Assembly: GCF_011397635.1 (NCBI RefSeq)
Contig: NC_064770.1
Coordinates: 8,673,826 to 8,737,825, forward strand
DNA length: 64,000 nucleotides
From: Epinephelus fuscoguttatus
Lineage: Eukaryota; Chordata; Actinopteri; Perciformes; Serranidae
Direction of reading: 5' to 3'
The notes under the pieces were generated by a model. It was not told the origin of the DNA. It made no database searches and saw only the letters and a program-made list of their open reading frames with translations. The position numbers and the translations under genes were made by a program. Within the stretch, counting starts at the first letter, position 1. The number at the start of each line of letters is the position of its first letter. This document shows positions 49,439-59,597 of the stretch, piece by piece.

Positions 49439-50334
49439 TCATGAGTAAGAGAGGTGAGAGCCGTTAGAAATGTGAGAAGTGACTGATGTGCTCCGGCTGA
49501 GCCCTCCGTCGCTCCCCCCGCCACCCCCCGGCCCTCCAGAGGCCGTCCTCCTCAGAGGCTGGGGGCTGTTTCTGAGGGCCATCAAACTGGGGCCCCTGAT
49601 GCTCAGGCCCCCACCCCCGTAGCCTCCCTGTGACGATGACGATGAAGAGGCTGAGGAGGGAGGAGAGGAGGAGGAGAGAGAGATGGGAGGAGGTGGTGGT
49701 GGGGGAGGCAGGAGAGCCAAGGACTGAGAGGAAGCGTGGGTGGAGAGGTGGTGGTGGTGGACCTGGGAGTGATGGGGGTAGTGACCCCCTCCTCCCACCC
49801 ACTCCCTGGCCCGCTCGCGCTCCCTGCTGTCGTGGCTGTCCCGGTAGAGCTGTGGCGTGCTCTGATGGTGCTGGTAATGCTGAGGGAGGTAGTGCTGCTG
49901 GTGATGATGGTGGGAGGAGGAGGAGGAGGAGGAGGAGGAGGAGGAGTGGCCCCTGCTGCTCTTGTGCAGCTCACTGTCCCTGCCGAGGCCATGGGAAGAG
50001 GTGATGGACTCTGCGCGGCTGAAGCTTCCCCCGCTGTGGTTCTGACTGCGCCAGGATGGAGTCGACACCGAGTTCTGCACGCTGTGGCTCCAGTGGCTCC
50101 CTGATCGGGGTACTGTACGGGACGGGAGGGCCACCCACTGGAGCCCGAGGAGGGACTGGGGGTCGGGTAGCCCTGGTTGAAGGCCTCGGCCGGGATGCCG
50201 CTCAGTGCCATGTTGCTGAATCCGAGACGCATGCTCTCTGAGTCAAAGGCCTCGATCTCATGAGCCTGACGCTCGAGCAAAGTCCGGATTCGCTCCGAAC
50301 GTTCATTCTGCAGGGAGAGCATCTCCTCCTCGAT
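49439..50334 (-). pseudogene. taok2: taok2 terminal exon, frameshifted
   Basis: Starts [20 protein letters not shown] after acceptor TTGTCAG and continues to [12 protein letters not shown] and GWPSRPV. A GTACAGTAC block (50,110-50,118) adds 5 bases, and the conserved frame resumes one frame over as [11 protein letters not shown]. That frame ends in [35 protein letters not shown] and TGA (49439-49441). Ser and His runs, (GGA)n on the plus strand at about 49,915-49,945, inflate the tail. The unshifted frame stays open to 49,603 with unrelated residues. Confidence 0.85.
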
Positions 50335-50701
50335 CTGACAACAGATGTTGAGACTGTTAGCGATTTGTGAGTCACCACAACAACAAACAAGCATGGCAAT
50401 CACAGCTGGAATCATTAGTTGATTATTGCGCACTTTTCACCTTCAACCTTCAGATACCACACAGTGGAAACACGAGGCAAAACCTGGTTCTTAAAAGTTC
50501 AGGTTACAGGTCATTAAAAGCTTCTGTAATGGAAACAGGGCTGAAGTGTGGATATGGTCTAACTGCACACATTAACTTACTCTCATCTTTTCTAGTTGGC
50601 AACGTAGTTGTGTCAGGCCAGCAGTAGAGCATTATAAAACACTGAAAAGCTTGGATAGTGTTGTCTGTGTTTAAGAAGACAGTGTAACATTGTGTTCATA
50701 C

Positions 50702-50884
50702 CCTTTGCTCCAGTAGCGCCCGGCGGATGGACACCCTCTGCTCCAGGTCCTTCACCTCCCGCTCGTGCTGAGTGTCTGTGTGGATCTTGATCTTGCTCTG
50801 GTAGGCGTTGAGTAGCTCCAGCTCCTGCTGCAGTTGCATCCTCAACACCTGGTACTCTGCCTCCTGGGTCTCATCTAGGCGCAG
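50702..50884 (-). pseudogene. taok2: taok2 coiled-coil exon ([10 protein letters not shown])
   Basis: 183 bp, 61 codons, intact: [20 protein letters not shown], then [17 protein letters not shown]. Acceptor TCGCACAG|CTGCG, donor AGG|GTATGA. Confidence 0.9.
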
Positions 50885-51206
50885 CTGTGCGAACAAACAG
50901 GAATGAGCATCAGTATCAGAAGAGCTCAATCTGCTCAGAGCACTGAGGTGATGATGTGACAGCTGTTGTTAAAACAGCAGGAAAATAGTGTTGTTGTTTT
51001 GTTTTTTTTTATCAGATGTGTTTGCAGCAATCTCTTGCAATCTAATGCTATGTACCGGGACACTGCTAATGCAGCTTGCCGTGCTGCTGTAGCTCAGTCG
51101 TAACTGTAACTGATGCTGAGACTCTACTGACTGTGTGACTGGTAGACGGCGGTGGGTGGCGCAACAGGCCAAAACACAAATTCAAAACATAAACATGATT
51201 TGCGGA

Positions 51207-51210
51207 CCAT

Positions 51211-51234
<24 letters not shown>
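51207..51234. repeat. Poly-T run
   Basis: About 23 T in a row in a taok2 intron, possibly the A-tail of a minus-strand retroposon. Confidence 0.8.
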
Positions 51235-51241
<7 letters not shown>

Positions 51242-51827
51242 AATATTCTGGCTGTACTATTGTTGTCCGTGAGATCAGTATGTTGTATGAACATTATTCC
51301 TTAGTCTCTGTGACATATTAGAAGGATTTTATGACTATTTGCTTTAGATTTCTTACATATAGCTCCTTTAAAACAGAAAATCAACTATAAAAATTCTTGT
51401 TTATTTTCTGTAGATAAATTCAAAAAAGTGTTTCAGCTAAAGTATTTTCATTGTATAACTTCAGTTTTGCTGCGAGATAATTAGAAGATAAGATGTCACT
51501 TTATTAAGCAAATTGCTGTGCAGCAGTCACATTACAAAGTAGGACAGAGATAATTAAATGATAATTAAATCATTTTGTCAGGCTGTGCCATTAAAAAATA
51601 ATAGTTGGTATTTATTGTTTGTAGAAATCTTCTTTGTCGACCTGCTGATTTGTGCTGCTCACACAAACGAAAATTTCCACAACACTGCTTGTACTTTTGC
51701 TTTTATTTTCAAACTGTGATGAACACATTGAGGTGATGCTGATGCACTGATGGATGACGTGTGGTGTGTTGAGGTGCAGATGCAGTTTCAGGTGTACAAG
51801 GTGCGCGGGTTTCCTTGCCTTACTCAC

Positions 51828-52038
51828 AGCCTGTGTGGACAGCATGTCGTTGATGGAGTGGTCGTACTGCTCGGCCAGGATGGCCAGCTTACGTGTTTGC
51901 TCCTCTTTGATGCGTTTGAGGACGGCCTTGTGGTCGGATTTGGGAGTGCTCTCTAGCAGGTGGTTCCTCAGGGCTTTGTACTGACGAGTCTGGATCTTAC
52001 ACGTCTCCTGGAACTGGCGCGATCTGCAGCTCTTTGGA
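51828..52038 (-). pseudogene. taok2: taok2 coiled-coil exon with 2-bp deletion
   Basis: Acceptor TTTCAG|TCC, then SKELQI as in TAO kinases. The exon is 211 bp where the family length is 213. Two bases are missing between the Ile codon and CGCCAGTTC; read straight on it stops at TAA after 13 codons. The conserved frame resumes as [20 protein letters not shown] and ends LSTQA before GTGAGT. Confidence 0.88.
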
Positions 52039-52256
52039 CTGAAACATGGTTTTGATAACAATCAGATGATATTTGATATATTTTACTTTATTTGGACGTG
52101 CTTTACTTGAGCATTTCCATTCTTTGAAATATACCTCTACCTCTCAGTACTAATCAACCCTAGTGAACAAAGTATCTAAAATTGACTCCACGTTGAAACT
52201 GCAACATTAAAATATTTTAACATGCAAGACCTAGTGATAAAGATAAGTAATAAATA

Positions 52257-53098
52257 GACCCGTTTCCACCGCAGGAACTTCGGGGTAAATTTACGGGGCC
52301 GGGGCCGTTGGTGCATGTCTCCACCGCAGCAACCACCCCCGAAGGACAGAGTTCCGGAACTTTTACAGGGGCTAAACAAGTCCCTGCCTACCCTACCTCC
52401 TGGCTGGGGCTTGGGGGTTACTTGGTGCTGATTGGATATACTCAAGGCGGAATGTGACGTCAGCAGAAAGCAACAAAATAGCCGGCATTTTTTAAAACTC
52501 AGCAGACGAGGGTTAGCTTGTTCATAGCTTCCACCACCATGTAAACAAACTCAATAACCGGTCCGTGAAAAACACATTTTTTTCTGGCGGATATCTTAGT
52601 TACAACATGATTGAGCTAGCAAAGCAGTTTTGTGTTGCTATGTGTGGTATTTATTCACTTTTGGGAAATCACGATGTCTAGCAGCTGACAGGGACAGCTA
52701 ACAGCAGCAGTAAAGCTAACATCAGGACATCATCTGTTAAAAGCCTCCCGTTGTCGGAAACGACACGAAACTACTCCAGTTAGCTCAATCATGTTGTAAC
52801 TAAGACATCCGCTGGAAAAATATTTTTTTCACGGGCCACTTTGTGAGTTTACTGAGTTATTACAGACACCGCTATCGGCTAACAGCTAACGGTGTCCCTA
52901 CGCCACTACGTCACCTCGGTCAAAAATGGTCGCGCAACGAAACATCACATCCAGAGCCCGGTAACTTTACAGGAACCTTCCTCCTACTCTGCTCTCTCAG
53001 TGGAGACACGGCGGTTGAGAGGGCTGAGTGAGAGGACGTTCATGTAGTAGTTCCTGTTCCCCAAATAGTACCAGGAACTTCTTCAGTGGAAACGGGCC
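52257..53098. mobile_element. MITE with ~25-bp inverted ends in a taok2 intron
   Basis: Starts GACCCGTTTCCACCGCAGGA and ends TCAGTGGAAACGGGCC, imperfect inverted repeats. It is flanked on both sides by TAAATA (52251-52256, 53099-53104), a likely target duplication. The interior is GC-richer with internal inverted similarity (TAGTTACAACATGATTGAGC / GCTCAATCATGTTGTAACTA). Superfamily not assigned. Confidence 0.78.
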
Positions 53099-53425
53099 TA
53101 AATATTCTAGTACAACATAACACTATGAAAGGAGTCATTCTGCATATAACTTTTACTAAACTATACTGTGCTTTCATTTTTATTCTTTATAGTATATTTT
53201 GATTTTTTTTTCATTAAAAGATGAGAGTTTAAATGCTTCATTTTGAGTGAAAAATTTGCATGACGCGGTGCCGCAAAAGTCTATGAAAATTTGTCACTGC
53301 AATGCCTATTTCACAGGAGATGTCTTTAGTCCTCTTTTCCTCTTGTTGAGTTTTTTTAAGCTCCCTGACAAGCTCCCAGATCAGAGGCAAATTGGTGCTC
53401 AAGCACTGTGTGTAAACTGTTTTAA

Positions 53426-54117
53426 AGGGCCAGTGTGTAAAATGGGTTGAAAACAGTGACATCAGTGGTCAAATTCTAGATTGCAGGGCTCACTCGCTCA
53501 CCCCTCCCGTCGGGTAAATGACGGCGGCCTCGTAGGGACAAAAAGCCTTGCGCACGACTTTTTCAGGAGTTGGTTTATCTAGCGATGAGGTGAATGTTTA
53601 TTTAGAAATCTAAACCATGTTACGATATTGTAATGAATCCCTCACAAGCAGAAGACCAGAGGTTCGGGAAAAAGGCCAGTTTATTTGAGCACTCCAGAAA
53701 CTCTGGTAACACTCCAGGGGGTAAAAGACTCCATCCCAAACTCTGACTCTTTCTCATAACTTTACACACATACTCATTTACCATATCGAGTGGGGACCCC
53801 CCTCCCCTCTCTGCTCCGCCAATCTCCAGCCCGCACACTGACTGACAGCGTAGCCTGTAAACAGAGCTCAGCTGTTTATTTAGCCTAGCAATATCTCCGG
53901 ACTATAGTCGCTGCAATGGACGACTTTGAACGCGATTTTGAAGAGTTTCTTGTAGCGGACACAGACCCAGAGCCATACCTGTTTGAGCCGGAGCATACAG
54001 ATGAGGAACTCCATGTGTTTGATGCTGAGCGGGCGAGAAGAGAGGCTGAATGCACAGAATGGCATTCGGTGCTACTGCTACCATCGTTGGGGAGATATAT
54101 CATCAGGAGGAAAAGCG
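53426..54117 (+). repeat. Inserted repeat joined to the broken taok2 exon
   Basis: Starts GGGCCAGTGTGTAAAATGGG, a phrase common in fish repeats. Contains an acidic open frame from ATG at 53,916 (MDDFERDFEEFLVADTDPEP, then YLFEPEHTDEELHVFDAERA) that resembles repeat-borne proteins seen many times in fish genomes. The frame runs into taok2-derived sequence at about 54,118, so the 3' part of the repeat is missing. Confidence 0.6.
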
Positions 54118-54171
54118 CCGCAGCAGCATGGCGCACTCCAGATCCTTCTGGGTCTGCTTCTTGTTCAGGTC
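54118..54171 (-). pseudogene. taok2: taok2 exon remnant cut by an inserted repeat
   Basis: Acceptor CCATCAG|GACC, then DLNKKQTQKDLECAMLLR, where homology stops abruptly. The expected continuation (QHES... to QQPKSLK in TAO kinases) is absent. The sequence runs into an unrelated repeat at 53,426-54,117. Confidence 0.88.
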
Positions 54172-54372
54172 CTGATGGAAGATGAGACAGAGGGAGAGCA
54201 GAAATGCAAGAGACATAAGGTTAACAACCACAGAGACAGTCAAAGGCAACGGGTTTATTGAAGTGGAAGTACTTAGTGTTTGACAAAGGACAAGCGCACC
54301 ACTCAATCTGTGCATCTCCAATTTATTTCACATTTTTTATGCATAGCTTTGGGGGGATTTTAACCATCGTAC

Positions 54373-54477
54373 CTCTCTAAGCAGGTCCTGCTCCAGGTTG
54401 TGGTGAGCCAGCAGCATCTTCCTCTTATACTGGCGACACTGCAGCTTGTAGTACTGCCTCTGCCTCCGGAGCAGAAG
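54373..54477 (-). pseudogene. taok2: taok2 exon remnant ([11 protein letters not shown])
   Basis: Encodes [20 protein letters not shown], then [14 protein letters not shown] before donor GTACGA. Upstream of the Leu codons homology ends without a convincing acceptor. The ELNENQSTPK-type segment that joins this to the previous exon in the family is missing. Confidence 0.85.
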
Positions 54478-55040
54478 ATGTGAAGATAAATTACAAGTTA
54501 ACTCTCGCGTGTTCTGCGCTGAAACTGTCCGGGTGCCGCACTGCCCCCTCTCTTGTTCCACCAACATCACGTTATTAAGTTAACACTGAGATAACTGATA
54601 ACTGACATTTGTGAATCAATGCTCGATGGTCCACGTCCGCGTTGTGATTCATCTAAGAATTGATTATTTCCCCTAAAACTAAGAGATGTGTGAGCCAAGT
54701 GTCTCCTTCATGGCTGAATTTGAAGTTAATGTATGTAAATGCAGCTTTATATGTTATGATAGATTTCATTTCAAGGCTTAATTTCATTCTACAACACTGT
54801 CACAATGAAATGTAGTTGTAGCCCCTCCACACTACACACACAGAAAATGTATTAACAGATATTTAAATAAGACTAAAACAGTACAAACTATACAAAAGCA
54901 TGAAACTAAACCTTTATTTTAAGCAGGGAAGGGAATGTTATATTTTTTCCTTTTGCTAATCCAAACTACTCAGGAAATATAAATGCAAAATAAAGATCAG
55001 TGTGCAACCATCGTCAAGTATCTGTTTACTGCATCTAAAT

Positions 55041-55514
55041 TAGTGCTGCACGATTAATCTAATCGCAATTGCAATCACGATGTCAGGCTGTGCGATTACA
55101 TAACCGCATAAAAGGCTGCGATTTGCAATTTAATGTAAATAAATGTTAACATGTGTGCCTGTGAACGTGACTGCCTCTCCTGTAGCGTGTGGAGTTTGTT
55201 GACATCACGCCCACAAGCTATCCTGGTGCGTGCAGCCGGTGTGCAGCAGTGACCAACACAGACGCTGAAGAAGAGCATGAGCATGAACAGGCTGAGTTGG
55301 TGGCGAAAAAAAACGTCTGTTACATGGCGATACTTTGGATTTAGGTACGGTGACGTTGAACAGAAAGACGTGCTGTGTAAGTGTAAAAGTTAAAGTCGCC
55401 ATGTCCCGCGGCAATAGGATTGTGCCGATGGGCAATCCGATTGCCCATCGGAAGGGTTGTTTCACGATGTCTTTTTTAAATGACAATGCAATCGCGAGGT
55501 GTGTGTGAGTGTGT

Positions 55515-55545
<31 letters not shown>

Positions 55546-56310
55546 GGGCAGCGTGTGTGTGAGTGAGCGTGCTGAATGCGAGTAGACAGAGGGAGGCTGC
55601 TTAGTGAGAGAGCGGGGGGGGTAATCAACGCCTCCGCCCGCTGGACACAAGCATACTCGGGCGTACGATAAGCGGAGCGGACTCTGCGAGGAATGTCCGC
55701 AGTCATTCGGGCTTTCATAGTCGAGCACACTTCCGCGTTGTAGTTTCCTGTAAAAATGTCCGTGAAAAATCCCCGCGATGTGAAAAATACATGCCGAGCA
55801 GTCACTGGTGCGCGGAGCGGAGTCCGCACAGGGCTTGCAGACGTCCGCTTTGAGTCCGCGCAGACCTCCGCGGAATCCGTTCCGCGTATGTTCCGCCCGA
55901 GTATGTTCGGGCCTTCACGCGCATGACCAAACAACACAATGTCAGGAGAAATTGAAAATATATGCCGTCTATGTAAAGTCAACTTGCTAATTCAGGAGCC
56001 ATTACATGTTCAAGAGTTTTATAAAGCTGCTCAAACGCCACAAGTGAACGTTTCATCGGCAACGCGTAATGACCCCAGCGTACTTGACTGTGCTCAGTCT
56101 GTTGATGGTCATTTACACTGTCCATAACAATAACTATTCAGGTCAGGTCAGGTCAGGTCAGTGCCCCCCTGATATAATGTAGGGGAAACACTGAATCAAG
56201 CAAGAAGACTCATGATACCATTTATGTATTATATTGTAATCGCAATCACAAATCGCGATATCGTCCACTCAAATCGCAATCGCACATTTTTATAAAATCG
56301 TGTAGCACTA
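55041..56310. mobile_element. hAT-type element with exact 8-bp target duplication
   Basis: 1,270 bp. Begins TAGTGCTGCACGATT and ends AAATCGTGTAGCACTA. It is flanked by ATCTAAAT on both sides (55033-55040, 56311-56318). Subterminal AATCGCAATCGCA motifs lie at both ends. No intact transposase; a 62-codon frame at 55,939-56,127 begins MSGEIENICRLCKVNL. It contains GT and G runs (55,508-55,548) and a GC-rich inverted block (about 55,645-55,915) that may be a nested insertion. Confidence 0.9.
55508..55548. repeat. (GT)n followed by poly-G run
   Basis: GT dinucleotides followed by about 19 G residues inside the hAT element. Confidence 0.95.
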
Positions 56311-56536
56311 ATCTAAATGAGCTGCAATCATGTTTTTAACACTAAAACACAAAAGGATGGCTAAACAACTCCAAACAACATCGAGTCTTAAATATTTCCA
56401 GTGAACACTTGGACCGCTGGAGGAGAGCAACAACTACATTTAGAGGACATGGGGTGTAAGTGCTAATACGCATGTTCTCTGGTTTGAGGAATATCACCCA
56501 TTGTCAACATTAGTTTTAATATGCGTTAGCTCTTAC

Positions 56537-56665
56537 CTCTTTCAACTGATCCTTTCGCTGACGGTACTGCCGTTTCTGTGACTCCAGTAAACTGGTCAAT
56601 TCTTTCTTCTGCTGGCCCAGTATGTGCTGCTGGAACTTCTTCTCTTCTGTCAGAGCTGCTTTTGT
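56537..56665 (-). pseudogene. taok2: taok2 coiled-coil exon (FQQHILGQQKKEL)
   Basis: 129 bp, 43 codons, intact: TKAALTEEKKFQQHILGQQ to RQYRQRKDQLKE. Acceptor TCTGCAG-type (CTTGCAG|ACAAA), donor GAG|GTAAGA. Confidence 0.9.
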
Positions 56666-56827
56666 CTGCAAGACAACACAAACAGAGGCTGAGGGTAAGA
56701 GGTTGGCTTAAAGAAACAGCAGTGCTAATTCAGACATAGCAGCAATTATGAAATGATCAAATTTCAGGTCAACAGGATAAAGGTGTGATCACACTGAGTC
56801 TACTGATACATGAAGTCCTGATGTCAC

Positions 56828-57064
56828 CTCTTTCTCTAGGATGGCCTGGTGCTTCTTTGCCAGCTTGTCGGCTTCAGTGGAGAAGCTGTTCCTCTGGTTC
56901 TCCAGCTCTTTGTCCAGCTTCAGCTGATGTTCATCCATCTCCGCCTTCAGCTTGTTCTCTAGCCCCATCAGCTGCTTCTGGTGCTGCCGCCTCATACGTT
57001 TGTAGCCAGACATCTGCTCTCGCAGTGCCGAGCCCTGCTCATGTTCCTGAATCTGACGGGTTAC
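56828..57064 (-). pseudogene. taok2: taok2 coiled-coil exon ([10 protein letters not shown]), most 5' exon present
   Basis: 237 bp, 79 codons, intact: [40 protein letters not shown], ending [10 protein letters not shown]. Acceptor CATCCAG|GTAACC, donor GAG|GTGACA. It corresponds to roughly the middle of an intact TAO kinase, and nothing further 5' is found before the duplication copy begins at about 58,172. Confidence 0.92.
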
Positions 57065-58171
57065 CTGGATGAGGGGAAGAGGTGAACAGGTCAATACTGA
57101 TGTTTGAAGGTGGGCGTTCATTTCAGCTGGCCAGCAGAGGCCTGGCAAACTGATGTAAAACTTGTTACAACTGCTGTCATATACACTAGAGTGCACAAAA
57201 TGTGGCATAAAGGCATCTGGCTACATCTGCAGTGTGAAGTGGACCTGTTTGACATGGGTCGGGTCACCCAAATCACAAAACATACTCAGCGAGCCACGAG
57301 CACAGTTTAATTTGCGTACTCTTTGAGACCTCTGCAGCCACCACAACAAAGCCCAAACTCAAGTATAACAGAATCATGTCAGACCATAAAGGCTGACTTC
57401 AGGAAGGTTTCTTCATCAAATGGAATTTTGTTTGTGAAGCTCAGGATGAAGATAATGAAACCCTCTTCAGCAAAATTCCAGATAAAATCCCTAACTGCCA
57501 ATTTTTTCCACAAAGAACCATGTTCTGCCTTACCAAATAAATTAATTTCAGGTCTTAAGAACCTGGGAAAAAACTGAAATGACCTGTATGGCCTGATAGC
57601 AGTAGAGAAAACTGTATGCAAGAAAATGTTTGTTTTGTTAGCAATTTTTGTAAACTAATAAAATACATATAAAAGCAAATCACAATTTCCTAAAGCCCAA
57701 TTTTACATCTCCATATGTGCCGAATATAAATATTAGAGAAAAACAGCACATTCTCACAAAAGAATTTGGCACAAGAAAATGAAAACAATTAATCCATTAT
57801 CAAAATGGCTGTTAAGAGTTTTGTCCACCAATACATCTGTTATTCAAATAAGCATTTCATCTCTAGTATTAAATAAAGTTTCCACTGAAAAACCTTTGTT
57901 ATACTATCAGATAATGAGAATATAAGACAAAAATGTATCTATTCTAAGAGAAACTGTCATGCAGCAGTTGCAGAACAAAGGAGGGAAGAGCCCTTTAAAC
58001 TGGAAAAAGAAATGCAGCTCAAAGTCCCATATGACATTTGCAGCTCTCAGTCTAACCTAGAGAAGATATCTGTACAAACCTGACTTTACTGAAAATGAAG
58101 CTGACATTTTTGGAGGGCAAAGACAAAGCATTAAGAGATTTTGAGATATTACATTAATAATCAGAATCACA
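57065..58171. other. taok2 intron remnant up to duplication junction
   Basis: Follows the last recognisable taok2 exon. AT-rich; no further TAO kinase exon (such as the segment preceding VTRQ in intact genes) was found. Ends where similarity to 30,476 onward begins (CTGGAAG...AAAAAACAAAC). Confidence 0.6.
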
Positions 58172-59597
58172 CGAAACTGGAAGTGAAAAAACAAACAATC
58201 TGGTTTCCATCGTCTTTATTTTACAATAAATTCAAACCACCTGTGCTCCAAATAAAATAACCATCAAATATTCTAATTACTACATTTGAGGTAATTTAAA
58301 TCTTTAAATATAGTATTAAATTTAGCTTTACTTCGTCGATATACATTTCTGTTCTAGAATAATACATTCTGGGAAATGAGTTCCATCAAAAAACAAATAT
58401 TGATATTTTAACACTTTTAAACACACACACGCACACGCACACCCACACCCACACCCACACCCACATGTTCTGCATTGAAACATGGTTTTACAGAGGTCTA
58501 TAAGCAGCACATACATACAGTCAGTGGCTTTAAAATGTACAAACCATCATACTTGGTGCTCCTCACGTCATATATAACCTATGACCTGCATCACTTTCTA
58601 ACTGTTTCTAAGTCAAAAGCAAACACGTCTCTTCTACCACAAAAACATGTCTCAAAACATCACATAATTGTCAAATAAGCACAAACTGATCAACTTCCCT
58701 CTACTGCGACAATCACCATTTAATCGACACCAAAATATCAGCAGGAATCTCCAGAAAATCATAAGAAAAGCAATAACGAGTGGCTCGGAAGTTTTCTCTT
58801 TAACATGAACAAAAGGGTGTCGTCTGCATCAAGTGAATAAAACATCTTTATATATGTAAAAAAAAAACCAAACAAACAAAAAACAATAAATGCTAAATAA
58901 TTTGGGAATAAAGGTCATTTTTCTCGAGAGTCAAAGTTTTTATGCTTACAGCTGCCATTTCCTCCACAAACTTAAGAACACATTGTTTGAATGTAGAAGC
59001 AGCTCAAGTACCACTTTCTTTTAAGTCACACTTTGTCAGCAAGAGTCTATCTGTCAAACTAATGGCCTTACTGCTGGTTAATAAATCTTTTACAAATGTT
59101 TTTTTCTTGCTCCTCAGCTCATCAGGTACACCCTGGACCCTAATCTGTTATTGATGACTTTAGAGCTGCAGCTTTCCATTATTTTCTCAATTCATCATTT
59201 GGTCCCTAAAACGTCAAAAAACCCACAGATATTAAATGTAATATCATAGGAGACAACCAGAACCATCAAATATTCACTTATGAGAAGGAACCTGTGAGTT
59301 TTTGTCATTTCTGCTTACAATAATGCTCAAAAATAGCTGCAGAAACATTTCTACATGCAGATATAACCCGCAAATGGTATTTCTCACAAACTGTCAATCC
59401 AGATGTTGTGGATTAGTCATTTATAACCAATCCATAAAGCATTATTTAAAGATTTATTCACCGTTAATAAAGCCATAGAGGCTGGCTTAGTGTGTGGTAC
59501 TGCAGTTACAATGGATGTCAGATAATGTGATACAATGATTGTTATCATACTGGTTGTTCTGGTTTCCAATATTTCAAATTAATATTCTAATATTCAA

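Larger units (their letters stand above)
49439..57064 (-). pseudogene. taok2: taok2 3' portion, degenerate TAO kinase fragment
   Basis: Only the coiled-coil and tail half of a TAO kinase is present; intact TAO kinases are about 1,000 residues with an N-terminal Ste20-type kinase domain that regulates p38/JNK and the cytoskeleton. Fragments: 56828-57064, 56537-56665, 54373-54477, 54118-54171, 51828-52038, 50702-50884, 49439-50334. Faults: no kinase exons in the 6.9 kb upstream; a block of about 34 residues missing before the 54,477 fragment; about 60 residues missing between the 54,118 and 52,038 fragments; a 2-base loss near 52,020 leading to early stop; a 5-base insertion at 50,110-50,118. 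[26 protein letters not shown] (across the shift) and [15 protein letters not shown] point to TAOK2, not TAOK1. Splice sites of surviving exons are otherwise good. nlk1, maz and cdipt have no such errors, so poor base calling is an unlikely explanation. Confidence 0.82.

Noticed and set aside
49630-50104. Plus-strand Arg/Gly-rich frames over the taok2 tail
   Set aside because: Produced by (GGA)n and other low-complexity sequence opposite the Ser/His-rich taok2 exon.
50110-50118. GTACAG as a splice donor that would remove the taok2 frameshift
   Set aside because: The conserved frame resumes only 5 bases later, far too short for an intron.
55476-55982. 168-codon minus-strand frame in the hAT element
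   Set aside because: Low-complexity His-Thr and Pro runs from the GT and G tracts; no transposase motif.
49439-57064. Identification as taok1 or taok3
   Set aside because: [12 protein letters not shown] and the [14 protein letters not shown] and [15 protein letters not shown] tail are TAOK2-like, and cdipt/maz synteny fits 16p11.2.
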